In this document: positions 29,319 to 44,167 of the stretch, piece by piece | How positions within the stretch are numbered: position 1 is the stretch's first letter | Layout: each line of letters opens with the position of its first letter | NCBI GenBank assembly: GCA_963711095.1 | Contig: CAVQCX010000014.1 | Coordinates: 1 to 64,000, forward strand | Direction: 5' to 3' | Source: CAVQCX01 sp963711095 | GTDB lineage: Bacteria; Pseudomonadota; Gammaproteobacteria; Chromatiales; Chromatiaceae | Length of the DNA stretch: 64,000 nucleotides | The notes under the pieces: generated by a model | What the model was told of the DNA's origin: nothing | Seen by the model: the letters and a program-made list of their open reading frames with translations, nothing else | Databases searched by the model: none | Made by a program: the position numbers and the translations under genes

Positions 29319-29995
29319 CCCACCAGCCTGCGCAGCTTCAGGCTGCTGGTGGTGCCGGCGTGCTCCACCAGGTAGCGCGCGAGCACGCCGAAACAGGCGA
29401 CCGCCACCAGCAGGTCGAACAGGATCACCAGCTCGATGAGCAGCGGCATGCCCGGGACCAGGATCTGCGAGCCGAGGAAGATGCCGTTTTCGAGGATCAG
29501 CAGGCCGAGGATCTGGCTGATGGCCTCGTGGCGCACCGAGAGCATCAGGAAGCCGATGAGCTTCATGGACAGCATGACGGTCAGCGCCAGGACCACCACC
29601 GGGCTCGAGATCCCCATCGCCCCGGCGATGCGGTAGGAGACCGCCAAGGCGAAGACCACCGCGGCGGCGCCGACCACCAGCGTGGTGGCCGGCTGCAGCT
29701 TCAGCCGCAGCTCGCGATCCACGCCCAGCCGCTGCAGGATGCGCAGGATCAGGTAGGGCAGCAGCAGCCCGCGAAACAGCGCCGTGAGCAGCGCAATCAC
29801 ATACAGCTCGGGGACCTGCGCGTAATGGCCCATGGCCGCCGACAGTAGCGCGATCAGCCAGGACTGCAGCCCGAAGGCGTACATGTAGTCGCGCAGCCAG
29901 CGAGAGCCCAGCATCACGAAGGCGAGCAGCAGGCTGCCGATCGCGAGCAGGCTGAACAGCGAGGCGGCCAGGGGGGTGAAGTGCAGCAGGGTCAT
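29315..29995 (-). CDS. hyfE: HyfE-like hydrogenase-4 membrane subunit
   Basis: This encodes 226 residues with about six hydrophobic helices. The C-terminal half, with LLILENGIFLGSQI, matches HyfE/NuoK-like proteins of hydrogenase-4-type complexes. It overlaps the next gene (ATGA) and lies four bases after the C-like gene, so it is translationally coupled on both sides. Confidence 0.85.
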   Translation of the reverse strand: MTLLHFTPLAASLFSLLAIGSLLLAFVMLGSRWLRDYMYAFGLQSWLIALLSAAMGHYAQVPELYVIALLTALFRGLLLPYLILRILQRLGVDRELRLKLQPATTLVVGAAAVVFALAVSYRIAGAMGISSPVVVLALTVMLSMKLIGFLMLSVRHEAISQILGLLILENGIFLGSQILVPGMPLLIELVILFDLLVAVACFGVLARYLVEHAGTTSSLKLRRLVG

Positions 29996-29999
29996 GGGG

Positions 30000-30947
30000 T
30001 CAGCGGATCTGGTTGGCGATCACCGCCAGGGCCGCCAGCAGGAACGAGGCGGCGAGCGGCTCCTGATAGCGGTAGAAGCGCAGCCGCGACTGCGCAGTCT
30101 CCACCAGGATGACCAGGCAGGCGACCAGCGCGCACTTGCCGAGCAGCGCGACGGCCGCACCGAGCGCGCCCAACGCCGTGCCCTGGATGGATAGCGCCCA
30201 GGGCAGCACCAGCACGTTGCAGAAGATGGTGTAGAGGATGAGCTGTTTCATCATGCCGGCCCACTTGAGCAGTCCCAGCAGCGGGCCGGAGTAGTCGAGG
30301 ATGCGCGCTTCCTCGATCATATAGACCTCGATGTGTGTGCTGGAGTGGATCGGCAGGCGGTCGGTCTCCACCAGCAGCAGGATGAAGAAGGCGCAGACCA
30401 GGAACACGTGGGCCGGGCTCCAGTAGACGGCCAGGTCGTGCACCAACAGGTGATTGACCACGAACGGCAGCATCGCCTTGGCCAACAGGGTGATGCCTAC
30501 GAAAACCAGGATCAGGGTCGGCTCGGCGAGGATGGTGATCATGACGCTGCGGCTGGCGCCAATCCCCCCGTAGGCGCTGCCCGAGTCCAGAGCGGCCAAC
30601 GTAATGAAAAAGCTGCCCAGGGTCAGGATCAGGCCGCCCCCGAGGATGTCCCCCATGTCCGACAGAGGGAGCGGATAGTTGGTGAGCACGGGGATCAGCA
30701 GGGGCACGGTAAGCATGGCGGTGAACGCTACCACGGGGGCGCAGAAGTGGATCAGGGATGCCCCTTCGGGGACCACCAGCTCCTTGTGGAACAACTTCCA
30801 GAGATCGCGGTAGGGCTGGATCAGGCTCGGCCCGAGGGAGCGCTGCACGCGCTCCTCGTAGCGCAGGATAAAGCCCTGCAGCAGCGGCGCGAGCGCCAGC
30901 ACTGCGCTCACCTGGCCGATCTGCAGCAGGTAGTCGCGGACACTCAC
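30000..30947 (-). CDS. hyfC: NuoH-like (HyfC) membrane subunit
   Basis: This encodes 315 residues from a probable GTG at 30947 (MSVRDYLLQIGQ). An upstream ATG at 31043 would add a Cys/Arg/Pro-rich leader unlike the family. It is NuoH-like, with eight or so helices: PYRDLWKLFHKE, LVETDRLPIHS and EVYMIEEARILDYSG, the last part of the coupling interface to the soluble arm. It is the first gene of the operon. Confidence 0.88.
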   Translation of the reverse strand: MSVRDYLLQIGQVSAVLALAPLLQGFILRYEERVQRSLGPSLIQPYRDLWKLFHKELVVPEGASLIHFCAPVVAFTAMLTVPLLIPVLTNYPLPLSDMGDILGGGLILTLGSFFITLAALDSGSAYGGIGASRSVMITILAEPTLILVFVGITLLAKAMLPFVVNHLLVHDLAVYWSPAHVFLVCAFFILLLVETDRLPIHSSTHIEVYMIEEARILDYSGPLLGLLKWAGMMKQLILYTIFCNVLVLPWALSIQGTALGALGAAVALLGKCALVACLVILVETAQSRLRFYRYQEPLAASFLLAALAVIANQIR

Positions 30948-31203
30948 CGGCCGCGATCTTGAGCCGGGGCGCGCCGCGGGGCCGCACCGGGGCGCGAGGG
31001 GGAGAGGATGCCGCGCAACGGCGCAGCAGCTATGGGTCTGCACACGGGCCTGTCCTTTTCAGTCATGCTGGACAGGTGCGCGCAAACAAAAATGCCCACG
31101 CCGCCCGTCCGGGCCAAGCGCAGGCATCATCAGCCCGTGGGTACGGGCGGTTCGCCAGGCTGGTGGGGCGGGCCGGGCGGGAGGAATGCCATCTCCGCGA
31201 CGG

Positions 31204-31232
31204 ACTATATCACAGGGAATCCGGAAAGAAAG
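31204..31232 (-). promoter_or_regulatory. Possible promoter of the hyf-like operon
   Basis: On the minus strand TATAGT (31204-31209) stands about 250 bases before the C-like start, with a weak -35 (CTTTCT) 17 bases upstream. It is the only -10-like element I found in the gap between glgP and the operon. Confidence 0.3.
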
Positions 31233-31304
31233 TGACTGGCAGGGAGCCGCCGGGCCAGATGATCGAGACCTCGCTCGAAGACCGTTGAAGGCACCCTTTG
31301 CTCG

Positions 31305-33836
<2,532 letters not shown>

Positions 33837-34366
33837 GGGCCTGGTCTCGGGGGGGTTACGTATCGCGTTTGATTATGCAAGCTGTGGGCCGCCTGAGGCC
33901 AGCGCGCATCGATGCGGCGCGCCGGCCACAGCTCGCGCCGCAGGGGCTTGCCGGCTCCCTCCGGGACTGCACCGAAGAGGGGCGCGGGGCTGCTCTGGGC
34001 CCTCATCGGGGGCCATTGAACAACAAATCGTACAGACGGGCGAGTGCCGCTTGCAGCTCGGCCGGCGCAAAGCCCCGGGGCTTGTGTACCCACTCCCGGC
34101 CTCCGAGCAACGCCAGCGGCCTTGATCAGGCGGGCAGCAGCGCATGGGCACTCTGGATCGCGCTATCTTGTCGAGCGCCAGTGCTGTCCACGTGTCAGTC
34201 CCGAAGGTCGCCATGGAAAAGCCGACCCCGGTTGTGACTGGACCGCCACTGGATGCTGGGCGACCCCGAGGGGGATCTTGCTTTCGCAGCGTCGACTGCC
34301 GCGCATGGCCTTGATCTCGAGCCACCGGGACCGGGTCGCCTGGGACTCTCGGCGCCGGTCCGGTCT
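33837..34366. other. Long intergenic stretch with a possible gene remnant
   Basis: No complete gene in 530 bases. On the minus strand a frame from about 34134 to 34003 ends in a protein-like tail (GGREWVHKPRGFAPAELQ, then LARLYDLLFNG). It has no credible start and a stop just upstream. It may be the surviving C-terminus of a lost gene. I cannot name it. Confidence 0.35.
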
Positions 34367-36269
<1,903 letters not shown>

Positions 36270-36330
36270 GGCGCGCAGTCTACCGCTGAGGGTCCGAGCG
36301 GGAAACGTTGGGCTCGCGCCGGTGCGGTGC

Positions 36331-37845
36331 TCAGGCCCGGGGGTAGACCGCCCCGCGCTGGTAGCCGATGGCCTCGGCGACGTGGGGTGCGCGGATCTGC
36401 GTCTCGCCGGCGAGATCGGCGACCGTGCGGGCCAACTTGAGGATGCGGTGAAACGCCCGCGCCGAGAGCCCCAGTTGGGTCGCGGCCCGCTGCAACAGAG
36501 CCTGACCCTGGGCGTCCGGGCGGCAGTCGCGCTCGGCCTGGCCCGGCGTGAGCGCGGCATTGAGCGTTTCGGCGCGAGCCAGTTGGCGCGCCCGGGCGCT
36601 CTGCACCCGGGCGCGCACCTGGGCGCTGGTCGGCCCCTCTCCTGCCCCGGGGGTGAGTGCCTGGACGGGCACCCGCGGCACCTCGAGGTGGATGTCGATC
36701 CGATCCAGCAGGGGCCCGGAGATGCGCCCGCGATAGCGGGCGACCTGCTCGGCGGAGCAGCGGCAGGTCCGCGGGCCGGTGTCCCCCAGGTAGCCGCAGG
36801 GACAGGGATTCATCGCCGCCACAAGCTGAAAACGGGCCGGGAACTCGGCCTGGCGGGCGGCGCGCGAGATATGGATGCGGCCCGACTCCATAGGCTCGCG
36901 CAGCACCTCCAGGACCCGCCGGTCGAACTCGGGCAGCTCATCGAGGAACAGCACGCCGTTGTGGGCGAGGGATATCTCCCCGGGGCGGGGGTTGCTGCCG
37001 CCGCCCACCAGCGCGACCGCCGAGGCGGTGTGGTGCGGGGCCCTGAAGGGGCGCGCGCCCCAGACGTCTTCGTCGATATCCCCGTTCACGGAGTGGATGG
37101 CGGCGGTCTCCAGGGATTCCCGCTCGGTCGGCGGCGGCAGCAGACCCGGCAGGCGGGTCGCCAGCATGGACTTGCCGGTGCCGGGCGGGCCGATCATGAT
37201 CAAACTGTGGCCGCCGGCGGCAGCCACCTCCAGGGCCCGCTTGGCCTGCGCCTGTCCCCGGACCTCGGCCAGATCAGCGTGCGCCTGGGCGTCGCTCGCA
37301 GCGAGCGGGAGGCCTTCGCAGGGGGTGAGCGGTCGTTGCCCGCTCAGGTGAGCGCTCACTTCCAATAGGTGATCGGCCCCCAGCACCCTGAGTCCGGAGA
37401 CCCGGGACGCTTGGGCGGCATTGGCCCGCGGCAGGATCAGCGCCCGTCCCGCCTCTCGGGCGGCAAGCGCCAGCGGAATGACCCCCAGTACCGGACGCAG
37501 CGCCCCGGAAAGCGCCAGCTCGCCGGCCAGCTCATAGCCTGCGAGCCGATCGGCAGGCAGCTGCGCGGAGGCGCTCAACATCCCGATCGCGATCGGCAGG
37601 TCGTAGCGCCCCCCCTCCTTGGGCAGATCCGCGGGGGCCAGGTTGACGGTGATGCGCCGCGCCGGAAACTCGAATCTCGAGTTGAGCATGGCGCCGCGCA
37701 CGCGGTCCTTGCTCTCTTTGACCGCCGCCTCGGGCAGCCCGACGATCGACAGGGCCGGCAGCCCGTTGGAGATGTGGACCTCTACGGTGACCAGGGGCGC
37801 GAAGACCCCGAGATTGGCGCGGCTATAGAGGGTCGCGAGGGCCAA
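36331..37845 (-). CDS. comM: YifB/ComM-family Mg-chelatase-like AAA ATPase
   Basis: This encodes 504 residues from TTG 37845, giving the usual start before LATLYSRANLGVFAP. ComM is a hexameric helicase that promotes branch migration during integration of transformed DNA. The N-terminal fold has VEVHISNGLPALSIVGLPE; the ATPase part has Walker A GPPGTGKS, GVLFLDELPEF (Walker B) and AAMNPCPCG with the Cys cluster. The C-terminal Mg_chelatase_C region is complete. ubiK lies 25 bases upstream on the same strand, so they are probably co-transcribed. Confidence 0.92.
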   Translation of the reverse strand: MALATLYSRANLGVFAPLVTVEVHISNGLPALSIVGLPEAAVKESKDRVRGAMLNSRFEFPARRITVNLAPADLPKEGGRYDLPIAIGMLSASAQLPADRLAGYELAGELALSGALRPVLGVIPLALAAREAGRALILPRANAAQASRVSGLRVLGADHLLEVSAHLSGQRPLTPCEGLPLAASDAQAHADLAEVRGQAQAKRALEVAAAGGHSLIMIGPPGTGKSMLATRLPGLLPPPTERESLETAAIHSVNGDIDEDVWGARPFRAPHHTASAVALVGGGSNPRPGEISLAHNGVLFLDELPEFDRRVLEVLREPMESGRIHISRAARQAEFPARFQLVAAMNPCPCGYLGDTGPRTCRCSAEQVARYRGRISGPLLDRIDIHLEVPRVPVQALTPGAGEGPTSAQVRARVQSARARQLARAETLNAALTPGQAERDCRPDAQGQALLQRAATQLGLSARAFHRILKLARTVADLAGETQIRAPHVAEAIGYQRGAVYPRA

Positions 37846-37870
37846 GGGAAGCGTCCATGCGCTGGTGGGA

Positions 37871-38158
37871 TCAGCCCGGCGGGCGGGCGGATGTTTGGAT
37901 CCTGCACTCCAGATCGGCGATGCGCTGCTGCAACGTCTCGAGCTTCGCACGGGTGCGCGCGAGTACTGCGGCCTGAACCTCCAGCTCCTCGCGGGTGACC
38001 AGGTCGAGCCGTTTCAGGGCGGCTTCCAGGCCGGCGCGCAGATTGCGCTCCAGATCGGCCTGAAGCATCTGAATCCCCTTGGGCAGACCCTCGGCCAAGC
38101 GGCGGGCGAGGTCGTCCAGCAGCTTGGGGTCGGAAAATATGGGCTGCCCTGTGCTCAT
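37871..38158 (-). CDS. ubiK: UbiK (YqiC) ubiquinone biosynthesis accessory factor
   Basis: This encodes 95 residues. The N-terminus holds the amphipathic segment (KLLDDLARRLAEGLPKGIQ) and the C-terminus a coiled coil (LARTRAKLETLQQRIADLE), the two hallmarks of this trimeric UbiJ partner. I choose the ATG at 38158 over one at 38167. It is divergent from the porin-glnK-amtB unit, with the NtrC-like sites between. Confidence 0.88.
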   Translation of the reverse strand: MSTGQPIFSDPKLLDDLARRLAEGLPKGIQMLQADLERNLRAGLEAALKRLDLVTREELEVQAAVLARTRAKLETLQQRIADLECRIQTSARPPG

Positions 38159-38224
38159 GATACCCAAGGGTAACGCCTCTGCCCGGCCCGCGCCAATTTC
38201 CGAAGGCCGGCCTCCCGGACGTCT

Positions 38225-38253
38225 TGCACCGTTATGGTGCGCACATTTGGTGC
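38225..38253. promoter_or_regulatory. Two adjacent NtrC-like binding dyads
   Basis: GCACC-GTTAT-GGTGC (38226-38240) is a perfect dyad matching the NtrC consensus GCAC...GTGC. A second dyad, GCAC-ATTTG-GTGC, follows at 38241-38253. They stand about 100 bases before the sigma-54 element, a normal enhancer distance. Confidence 0.75.
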
Positions 38254-38345
38254 GTGGGCCCGACGGTCAGCGCGTGTTGGTGCGCGCCGGGCGGCCCGCG
38301 GGCGTTGGTATCCGACGATATGTGGATATTCGGCAACGTTTTGTC

Positions 38346-38363
38346 TTGGCACGCATCCTGCTT
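38346..38363 (+). promoter_or_regulatory. Sigma-54 promoter
   Basis: TTGGCACGCATCCTGCTT has GG at -24 (38348-38349) and GC at -12 (38360-38361), spaced as in the consensus TGGCAC-N5-TTGC. Transcription should begin near 38373, about 60 bases before the porin start. Confidence 0.78.
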
Positions 38364-38433
38364 ATCCACGGCTCGTACGGCGGTTCGAGTGGTCCATCGC
38401 CGAAAAATCTGCGATCAACCTGAGGAACGAAAA

Positions 38434-39081
38434 ATGAAGCTTCGAAAGATGAGTGCTGCGGTCTGCGGTCTGTTCCTGGCAGGGGCGGTGGCCCCGGCGA
38501 TGGCCGACCTGAGCGGAAATATCGGACTGACCACCGATTATGTCTGGCGCGGGGTGTCCCAGTCCAACGAGGACTTCGCGGCCAGCTTCGGCCTGGACTA
38601 CAGCCATGCCAGCGGGATCTATGTGGGGGTCTGGGGCTCGAATGTGGATTTCGGCTCGGCGGCCGATGTCGAGGCCGACGTCTATGGGGGCTACTCGGGC
38701 AAGGCGGCCGGGCTGAGCTACGACCTCGGCTACATCGAGTACACCTACCCCGGCGAGACCAGCCTGAACTTCGGGGAGGGCTATGTGGGCCTGGGCTACG
38801 GCCCGGGCTCGGTGAAGGTCTCCCACGACTTCGACAACGACAACACCTACTACGAGGGCGCGCTGAGCTTTGACATCGGCGGGGGCTTCGGGGCGGGTGC
38901 GCACCTGGGCTACTACGACTTCGACGCCGGCACCGACTACACCGACTGGAAGCTGGGTTTGACCAAGAGCGTGGGTCCCGTGGACCTGGAGCTGGCCTAC
39001 ACCGACACCGACCTCAGCAAGAGCGAGTGCACCGACGTGTGCAGCGCCCGGGCCCTGCTGTCGGCCAAGTGGACCTTCTGA
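38434..39081 (+). CDS. TorF-family outer-membrane porin-like protein
   Basis: This encodes 215 residues with a clear signal peptide ending PAMA-DLSGN. The mature part is a run of alternating beta-strands with Gly/Tyr/Asp-rich turns (GNIGLTTDYVWRGVSQSNED) and a C-terminal Phe (SAKWTF), as for outer-membrane beta-barrels of the TIGR02001/TorF group. It is first in a sigma-54 unit with glnK and amtB, so it is probably made under nitrogen limitation and may admit ammonium or another nitrogen solute. GAGGA precedes the ATG. Confidence 0.88.
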   Translation: MKLRKMSAAVCGLFLAGAVAPAMADLSGNIGLTTDYVWRGVSQSNEDFAASFGLDYSHASGIYVGVWGSNVDFGSAADVEADVYGGYSGKAAGLSYDLGYIEYTYPGETSLNFGEGYVGLGYGPGSVKVSHDFDNDNTYYEGALSFDIGGGFGAGAHLGYYDFDAGTDYTDWKLGLTKSVGPVDLELAYTDTDLSKSECTDVCSARALLSAKWTF

Positions 39082-39134
39082 GCAATCGGCGAACCTAGGT
39101 GCCCTGCTGGCGCAGGGCGCAGGAGACAGTAGAG

Positions 39135-39473
39135 ATGAAACTGATCACAGCAATCATCAAGCCATTCAAGCTGGACGATGTACGCGAGGCGCTCTCCGAG
39201 ATCGGAGTGACGGGTGTGACCGTGGTCGAGGTCAAGGGCTTCGGACGCCAGAAAGGGCACACCGAGCTTTACCGCGGTGCGGAGTACGTCGTGGACTTCC
39301 TGCCGAAGATCAAGGTCGAGGTCGCTCTCGATGACGCCTTGGTCGATCGGGCGATCGAGGCCATTACCGCGGCTGCAAAGACCGGGAAGATCGGCGACGG
39401 CAAGATCTTCGTCTACGAGGTCGCTCAGGCGATCCGGATCCGTACCGGCGAGTCCGGTCCGGACGCCCTGTAA
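39135..39473 (+). CDS. glnK: PII nitrogen regulatory protein
   Basis: This encodes 112 residues. PII senses 2-oxoglutarate and ATP/ADP and blocks AmtB when nitrogen is plentiful. The first residues MKLITAIIKPFKLDDV, the T-loop with uridylylation Tyr51 in ELYRGAEY, and the signature KTGKIGDGKIFV are all intact. The longer frame from 39099 has no ribosome site. It sits 23 bases before amtB, which defines the GlnK type. Confidence 0.95.
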   Translation: MKLITAIIKPFKLDDVREALSEIGVTGVTVVEVKGFGRQKGHTELYRGAEYVVDFLPKIKVEVALDDALVDRAIEAITAAAKTGKIGDGKIFVYEVAQAIRIRTGESGPDAL

Positions 39474-39496
39474 CCGATTCATAGGAGAGCGAGAAG

Positions 39497-40796
<1,300 letters not shown>

Positions 40797-40807
40797 CTCC
40801 CTGGGCA

Positions 40808-40838
40808 CAGCGGCCGGCATCCGCCGGCCGCTGTTTTT
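40808..40838 (+). terminator. Rho-independent terminator after amtB
   Basis: A perfect 11-bp stem CAGCGGCCGGC / GCCGGCCGCTG with an ATCC loop is followed by TTTTT. It closes the porin-glnK-amtB transcript 11 bases after the stop. Confidence 0.92.
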
Positions 40839-41011
40839 GGTCCTCGCTCAGTCCCCCGCTCGTACGGTTTCCGCGGCGCAGATCCCCGGTGGGAAAAGCC
40901 TGCGCTGCGCCGGTCAGTCGCCCGAGCCGCTCTTTCCCCGCCTCGTTGTCGCTCGCCCGCGCATGCGCCTGCTGCAGGCGTCGAGGGGGCGTCTATGATG
41001 GACAGGAGCCC

Positions 41012-41485
41012 ATGTTGACGAGGTTGACCGTGCGAATCATCCAGGCCGTCACGGGATTTTGCCTGTCCTGCGCCCTGGGGGTCGCCGGTGCGGGGGATGT
41101 CTACCGGTGGCTCGACGAGCAGGGGCGAGTCCATTTCGGCGACCGCCCACCCGAAGGCCAGACGGTGACCAAGCTGCGGCTGCATCCCGGGCCGGAGTCG
41201 CAGGGGGCGCCGGAGGCGGATCGCAGCCAGGCGCGCGAGCGCCTGCTGCGCTATTACGACGAGCGGCGTGCCGAACAGCGTGAGGCAGCTGCGCGGGCCC
41301 GGCAGGAGCAGGAGGCCCGGGAGGTGCGCTGCGCCGAGGCGCGCCGCCGGCTGGGCCAGTACGAGGCGGCCGGACGTATCTTCGTGACCGGCGAGGACGG
41401 GCAGCGCCACTTCCTCAGCGGCGAAGAGCGCGACCAGCTGATTGCGAGACTGCGGGCGGAGATCAGTCGCTGGTGTGAGGGCTGA
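41012..41485 (+). CDS. DUF4124 domain-containing secreted protein
   Basis: This encodes 157 residues from ATG 41012, with CAGGAG just upstream. A signal peptide (FCLSCALGVAGAGD) leads to the DUF4124 box VYRWLDEQGRVHFGDRPP. The rest is an Arg/Glu-rich helix ending in a short domain with two Cys. It should lie in the periplasm or envelope; the family has no known activity. It overlaps the convergent speE by 23 bases. Confidence 0.82.
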   Translation: MLTRLTVRIIQAVTGFCLSCALGVAGAGDVYRWLDEQGRVHFGDRPPEGQTVTKLRLHPGPESQGAPEADRSQARERLLRYYDERRAEQREAAARARQEQEAREVRCAEARRRLGQYEAAGRIFVTGEDGQRHFLSGEERDQLIARLRAEISRWCEG

Positions 41486-42332
41486 GAGCTATCCGTCGCC
41501 GGAAGAATTCCGGCATCGCCCCGGCTGCGCGATGGACCTCGACGTTGTAGTAGTGAGTATCGAATGGCCGCTGCTCTGCATCCTGCGCCCTGAAAGCCGG
41601 GATCGCCCCAGTCTTCGACGCCAGGGTGGCGCTCCACCATCCCGAAGGGTAGACGCACTGGGGGAAGAACAGGGTGCGCGTTTCAGCGAAGCCGACCGCG
41701 CCCAGGGTGCGGTGCACATGCTCCAACAGATCCATGTGGAACAGCGGTGACTCCGATTGCCCGCAGATCAGCCCGCCGGGACGCAGCGCCCGGTGGCAGG
41801 CGCCGAAGAATGTCTCTGAGAACAGCACTGCTGCGGGGCCCAGGGGATCGCTGCCGTCGACGATGATCACATCGTAGCTCTCGGGGCCGGCGCGGCTCAC
41901 CCAGTCGATGCCGTCCTCAAAGTGCAGTGACGCCCGCGGATCGGCGTTGGACATGCACAGCTGGGGGAAGAACTGCTCGGCCGCCCGGGTGACCTCCTCG
42001 TCGATCTCCACCTGCTGCACGCGCCCCACCCGCGAATGCTTCAGGACCTCGCGCAAGGTCCCGCAGTCGCCGCCGCCGATGATCAGGACGTCCCGGGGGG
42101 CAGGATGGGTGAACAGCGCCGGGTGGGCGAGCATCTCGTGATAGATGAAATTGTCGCGATCGGTCAGCATCACCAGACCGTCCAGGGTGAGCAGCCGGCC
42201 GAAACGCTCGGTCTCGAACACTTCGATGGTTTGGAAGGCCGATCGCTTTTCGTAGAGCTTGCGGCCGAGCTTGAAGGAGATCGCCGAGCCTTCGCCGCTC
42301 CACTCCTCGGTGAACCATTGCGCGTCACGCAT
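41463..42332 (-). CDS. speE: Polyamine aminopropyltransferase (spermidine synthase)
   Basis: This encodes 289 residues. It transfers an aminopropyl group from decarboxylated SAM to putrescine. The fold is intact: LDGLVMLTDRDNFIYHEML, VLIIGGGDCGTLREVLKH, the acidic VEIDEEV, the catalytic Asp region VIIVDGSDPLGPA, and the CVYPSGWWS segment. No speD or speA is in the window. Confidence 0.93.
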   Translation of the reverse strand: MRDAQWFTEEWSGEGSAISFKLGRKLYEKRSAFQTIEVFETERFGRLLTLDGLVMLTDRDNFIYHEMLAHPALFTHPAPRDVLIIGGGDCGTLREVLKHSRVGRVQQVEIDEEVTRAAEQFFPQLCMSNADPRASLHFEDGIDWVSRAGPESYDVIIVDGSDPLGPAAVLFSETFFGACHRALRPGGLICGQSESPLFHMDLLEHVHRTLGAVGFAETRTLFFPQCVYPSGWWSATLASKTGAIPAFRAQDAEQRPFDTHYYNVEVHRAAGAMPEFFRRRIALSPHTSD

Positions 42333-42499
42333 CTCGAGCCCCCAGTGGTCGCAGCCCGCCGGGCCGCGCGTGGTAGAGACCGGGCATGGTAAAGAACAAA
42401 GGGTCCGCTGTGAATCGACGGAGCGATCGTGTGCGCCGAGTGCTGGTGCGGACCGCCAGGCTCCCCTAAGATGGAAACGACGTGTGTCTGGAGATCCTC

Positions 42500-42904
42500 A
42501 TGACGCTGCGCCTCGCCCGCCTTCTGTCGATCACCCTGGCCGTGCTCGCCCTGGCGGGCTGCCTGGACAGAGAACGCCGTGACAACAGCCTTGAGGCCAC
42601 GCTGCACAAGTACGAAGTGACCATACGCTGGGGTCGTCTGGCGGATGCTTACCTGTTCATGCGCATCAAGGAAGGGGAGCAGCCGGAGATCCCGCCCGGG
42701 CTCGACGAGGTGCGGGTGACCGGCTACGAGGTCTTGCGCCCGGTTGTGCACCTGGGTGAGAATCGGGCCGCTCAGGTGGTGCAGATCGAGTACCTGTTTC
42801 GCGATCGCCAGGTAGTCCGGACGTTGGTCGATCAGCAGATCTGGGAGTATGACGAGGACGCCGGGCGCTGGTATCTGGCGTCGCCAGTTGCGCGTTTTCG
42901 TTGA
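42500..42904 (+). CDS. Small lipoprotein
   Basis: This encodes 134 residues from ATG 42500, with GGAG six bases upstream. The N-terminus TLAVLALAGC is a classical lipobox, so the Cys should be acylated and the protein tethered to a membrane. The mature part is a small alpha/beta domain (VTIRWGRLADAYLFM, then VVQIEYLFRDRQVVRTL) of unknown function. It is divergent from speE. Confidence 0.78.
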   Translation: MTLRLARLLSITLAVLALAGCLDRERRDNSLEATLHKYEVTIRWGRLADAYLFMRIKEGEQPEIPPGLDEVRVTGYEVLRPVVHLGENRAAQVVQIEYLFRDRQVVRTLVDQQIWEYDEDAGRWYLASPVARFR

Positions 42905-43167
42905 CCCAGTGCTCGTTTCCGCCCCGGGCACGAGCTGTTGCGCAGCTTGCCGGGTCCCGGGCCGAGCCGAATGCCGTAGGCGCAGACAGATCGCGTACCG
43001 GGCCAGGCGCTCGGTGAAACCTGCGGGTTAGCGCTTGTCCGGGAGCCAGCCGCTTTGATTCCCGCGGCGGCGGGGTCGGCCGCTGCTCTGCTCCGGGTGC
43101 GGCGCGGGTCGTGATAAGCTGAGGGTGTCGATCTTTCTATGCCGAGCCGGTCTGCCGATCTTGCCCC

Positions 43168-43860
43168 ATGCCCGTTGATCTCAGCCCACGTCCGGGCGCC
43201 CACGAGCGTCATTATCGCCGCAAGCTTGCCAACCCGCTGTTTGAGGATGCCCCGCCGAGCATCGATCCCGACGCGCTGCTGGAGGCCCGGCGTCTTGACC
43301 ACGACGCGCTGACCGCGTTCGTCGTCCACCTGAAGCAGTTGGTGGCCGAGGCGGCCAACCTGCCCCCGAGCGCGGAGAGCGATCGGGTGCTGGCACTCAA
43401 GGAGCGTCTGGACCAGGCCTACGAGCAGGCCAGCGGCCTTGCCGAGGACCAGCGGCGCAACCAGGATGCGATCCGCCGCCTGCTCGATGTCATCATGGGC
43501 GCGGTCCGCCAAGGGGCGGCCGGCGACCTTCGGGCGGAGGCCGAGCTGCAGCAGGAGGAGCAGGCCCGCGCGCTGCACTTCGCGCTTCTGGAGCACCCGC
43601 TGGTGGCCGATCTGCTCGCCCCTGATTCCCCCATCGGGGGCGACGAGCTGGCCCCGACTCTGCTCAGCGCGGACCCGCAGGCCCTGGAGGCCGCCCTGGG
43701 GCTGTTCGATAGCGAACAGCTCGGGCGGATTGCCGAGCAGTCGCGGACCCTGCTGCTGCGGGCGGATCCGGATGCCCGGCGCCTGCCTGAGGCCTGGGAT
43801 CGGCTGAGGCGCATCGAGGCGCAGCTGGGCCCGGCGGCCGCCCGCCGGCTGCCCGACTGA
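43168..43860 (+). CDS. Hypothetical coiled-coil protein
   Basis: This encodes 230 residues, rich in Ala, Leu, Glu and Arg, with long predicted helices (LKERLDQAYEQASGLAEDQRR; AELQQEEQARALHF). There is no signal peptide, membrane helix or catalytic motif. The codon pattern and length support a real gene. A GATAAGCT -10-like element lies 55 bases upstream. Its function is unknown. Confidence 0.7.
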   Translation: MPVDLSPRPGAHERHYRRKLANPLFEDAPPSIDPDALLEARRLDHDALTAFVVHLKQLVAEAANLPPSAESDRVLALKERLDQAYEQASGLAEDQRRNQDAIRRLLDVIMGAVRQGAAGDLRAEAELQQEEQARALHFALLEHPLVADLLAPDSPIGGDELAPTLLSADPQALEAALGLFDSEQLGRIAEQSRTLLLRADPDARRLPEAWDRLRRIEAQLGPAAARRLPD

Positions 43861-44167
43861 GCGAGCGCCCCGTGACGTCCGGCTCCCGGCCCCCCGGAAG
43901 GACCGCCCGGCGGACGCATCCGGCCGTCAGGGGCGCAGCGGGCGGCCCCGGGACAGCAGCTGCGCCGAGGGGCGGTGGGACCCTGGCGGAGGAGTCGGGC
44001 GGCAAGCCTGTCGGCGACCACATGGGTTTTCCTGGCAGACTCCGAAGCACTGGAGAGAAGCTTGTTATGCTTGTCCAGCAAAGCCGTGATCCGCGCGCGC
44101 CCCCCCTGGGTGCGGATCGCGGACCACTCTGTTGTTCGTCTGCCGCCCAGGGCGCCGCCGAGCCGTC
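43861..44167. other. Intergenic stretch
   Basis: About 300 bases between the coiled-coil gene and the GH17-GT2 gene. I see no gene, terminator or clear promoter here. Confidence 0.5.
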
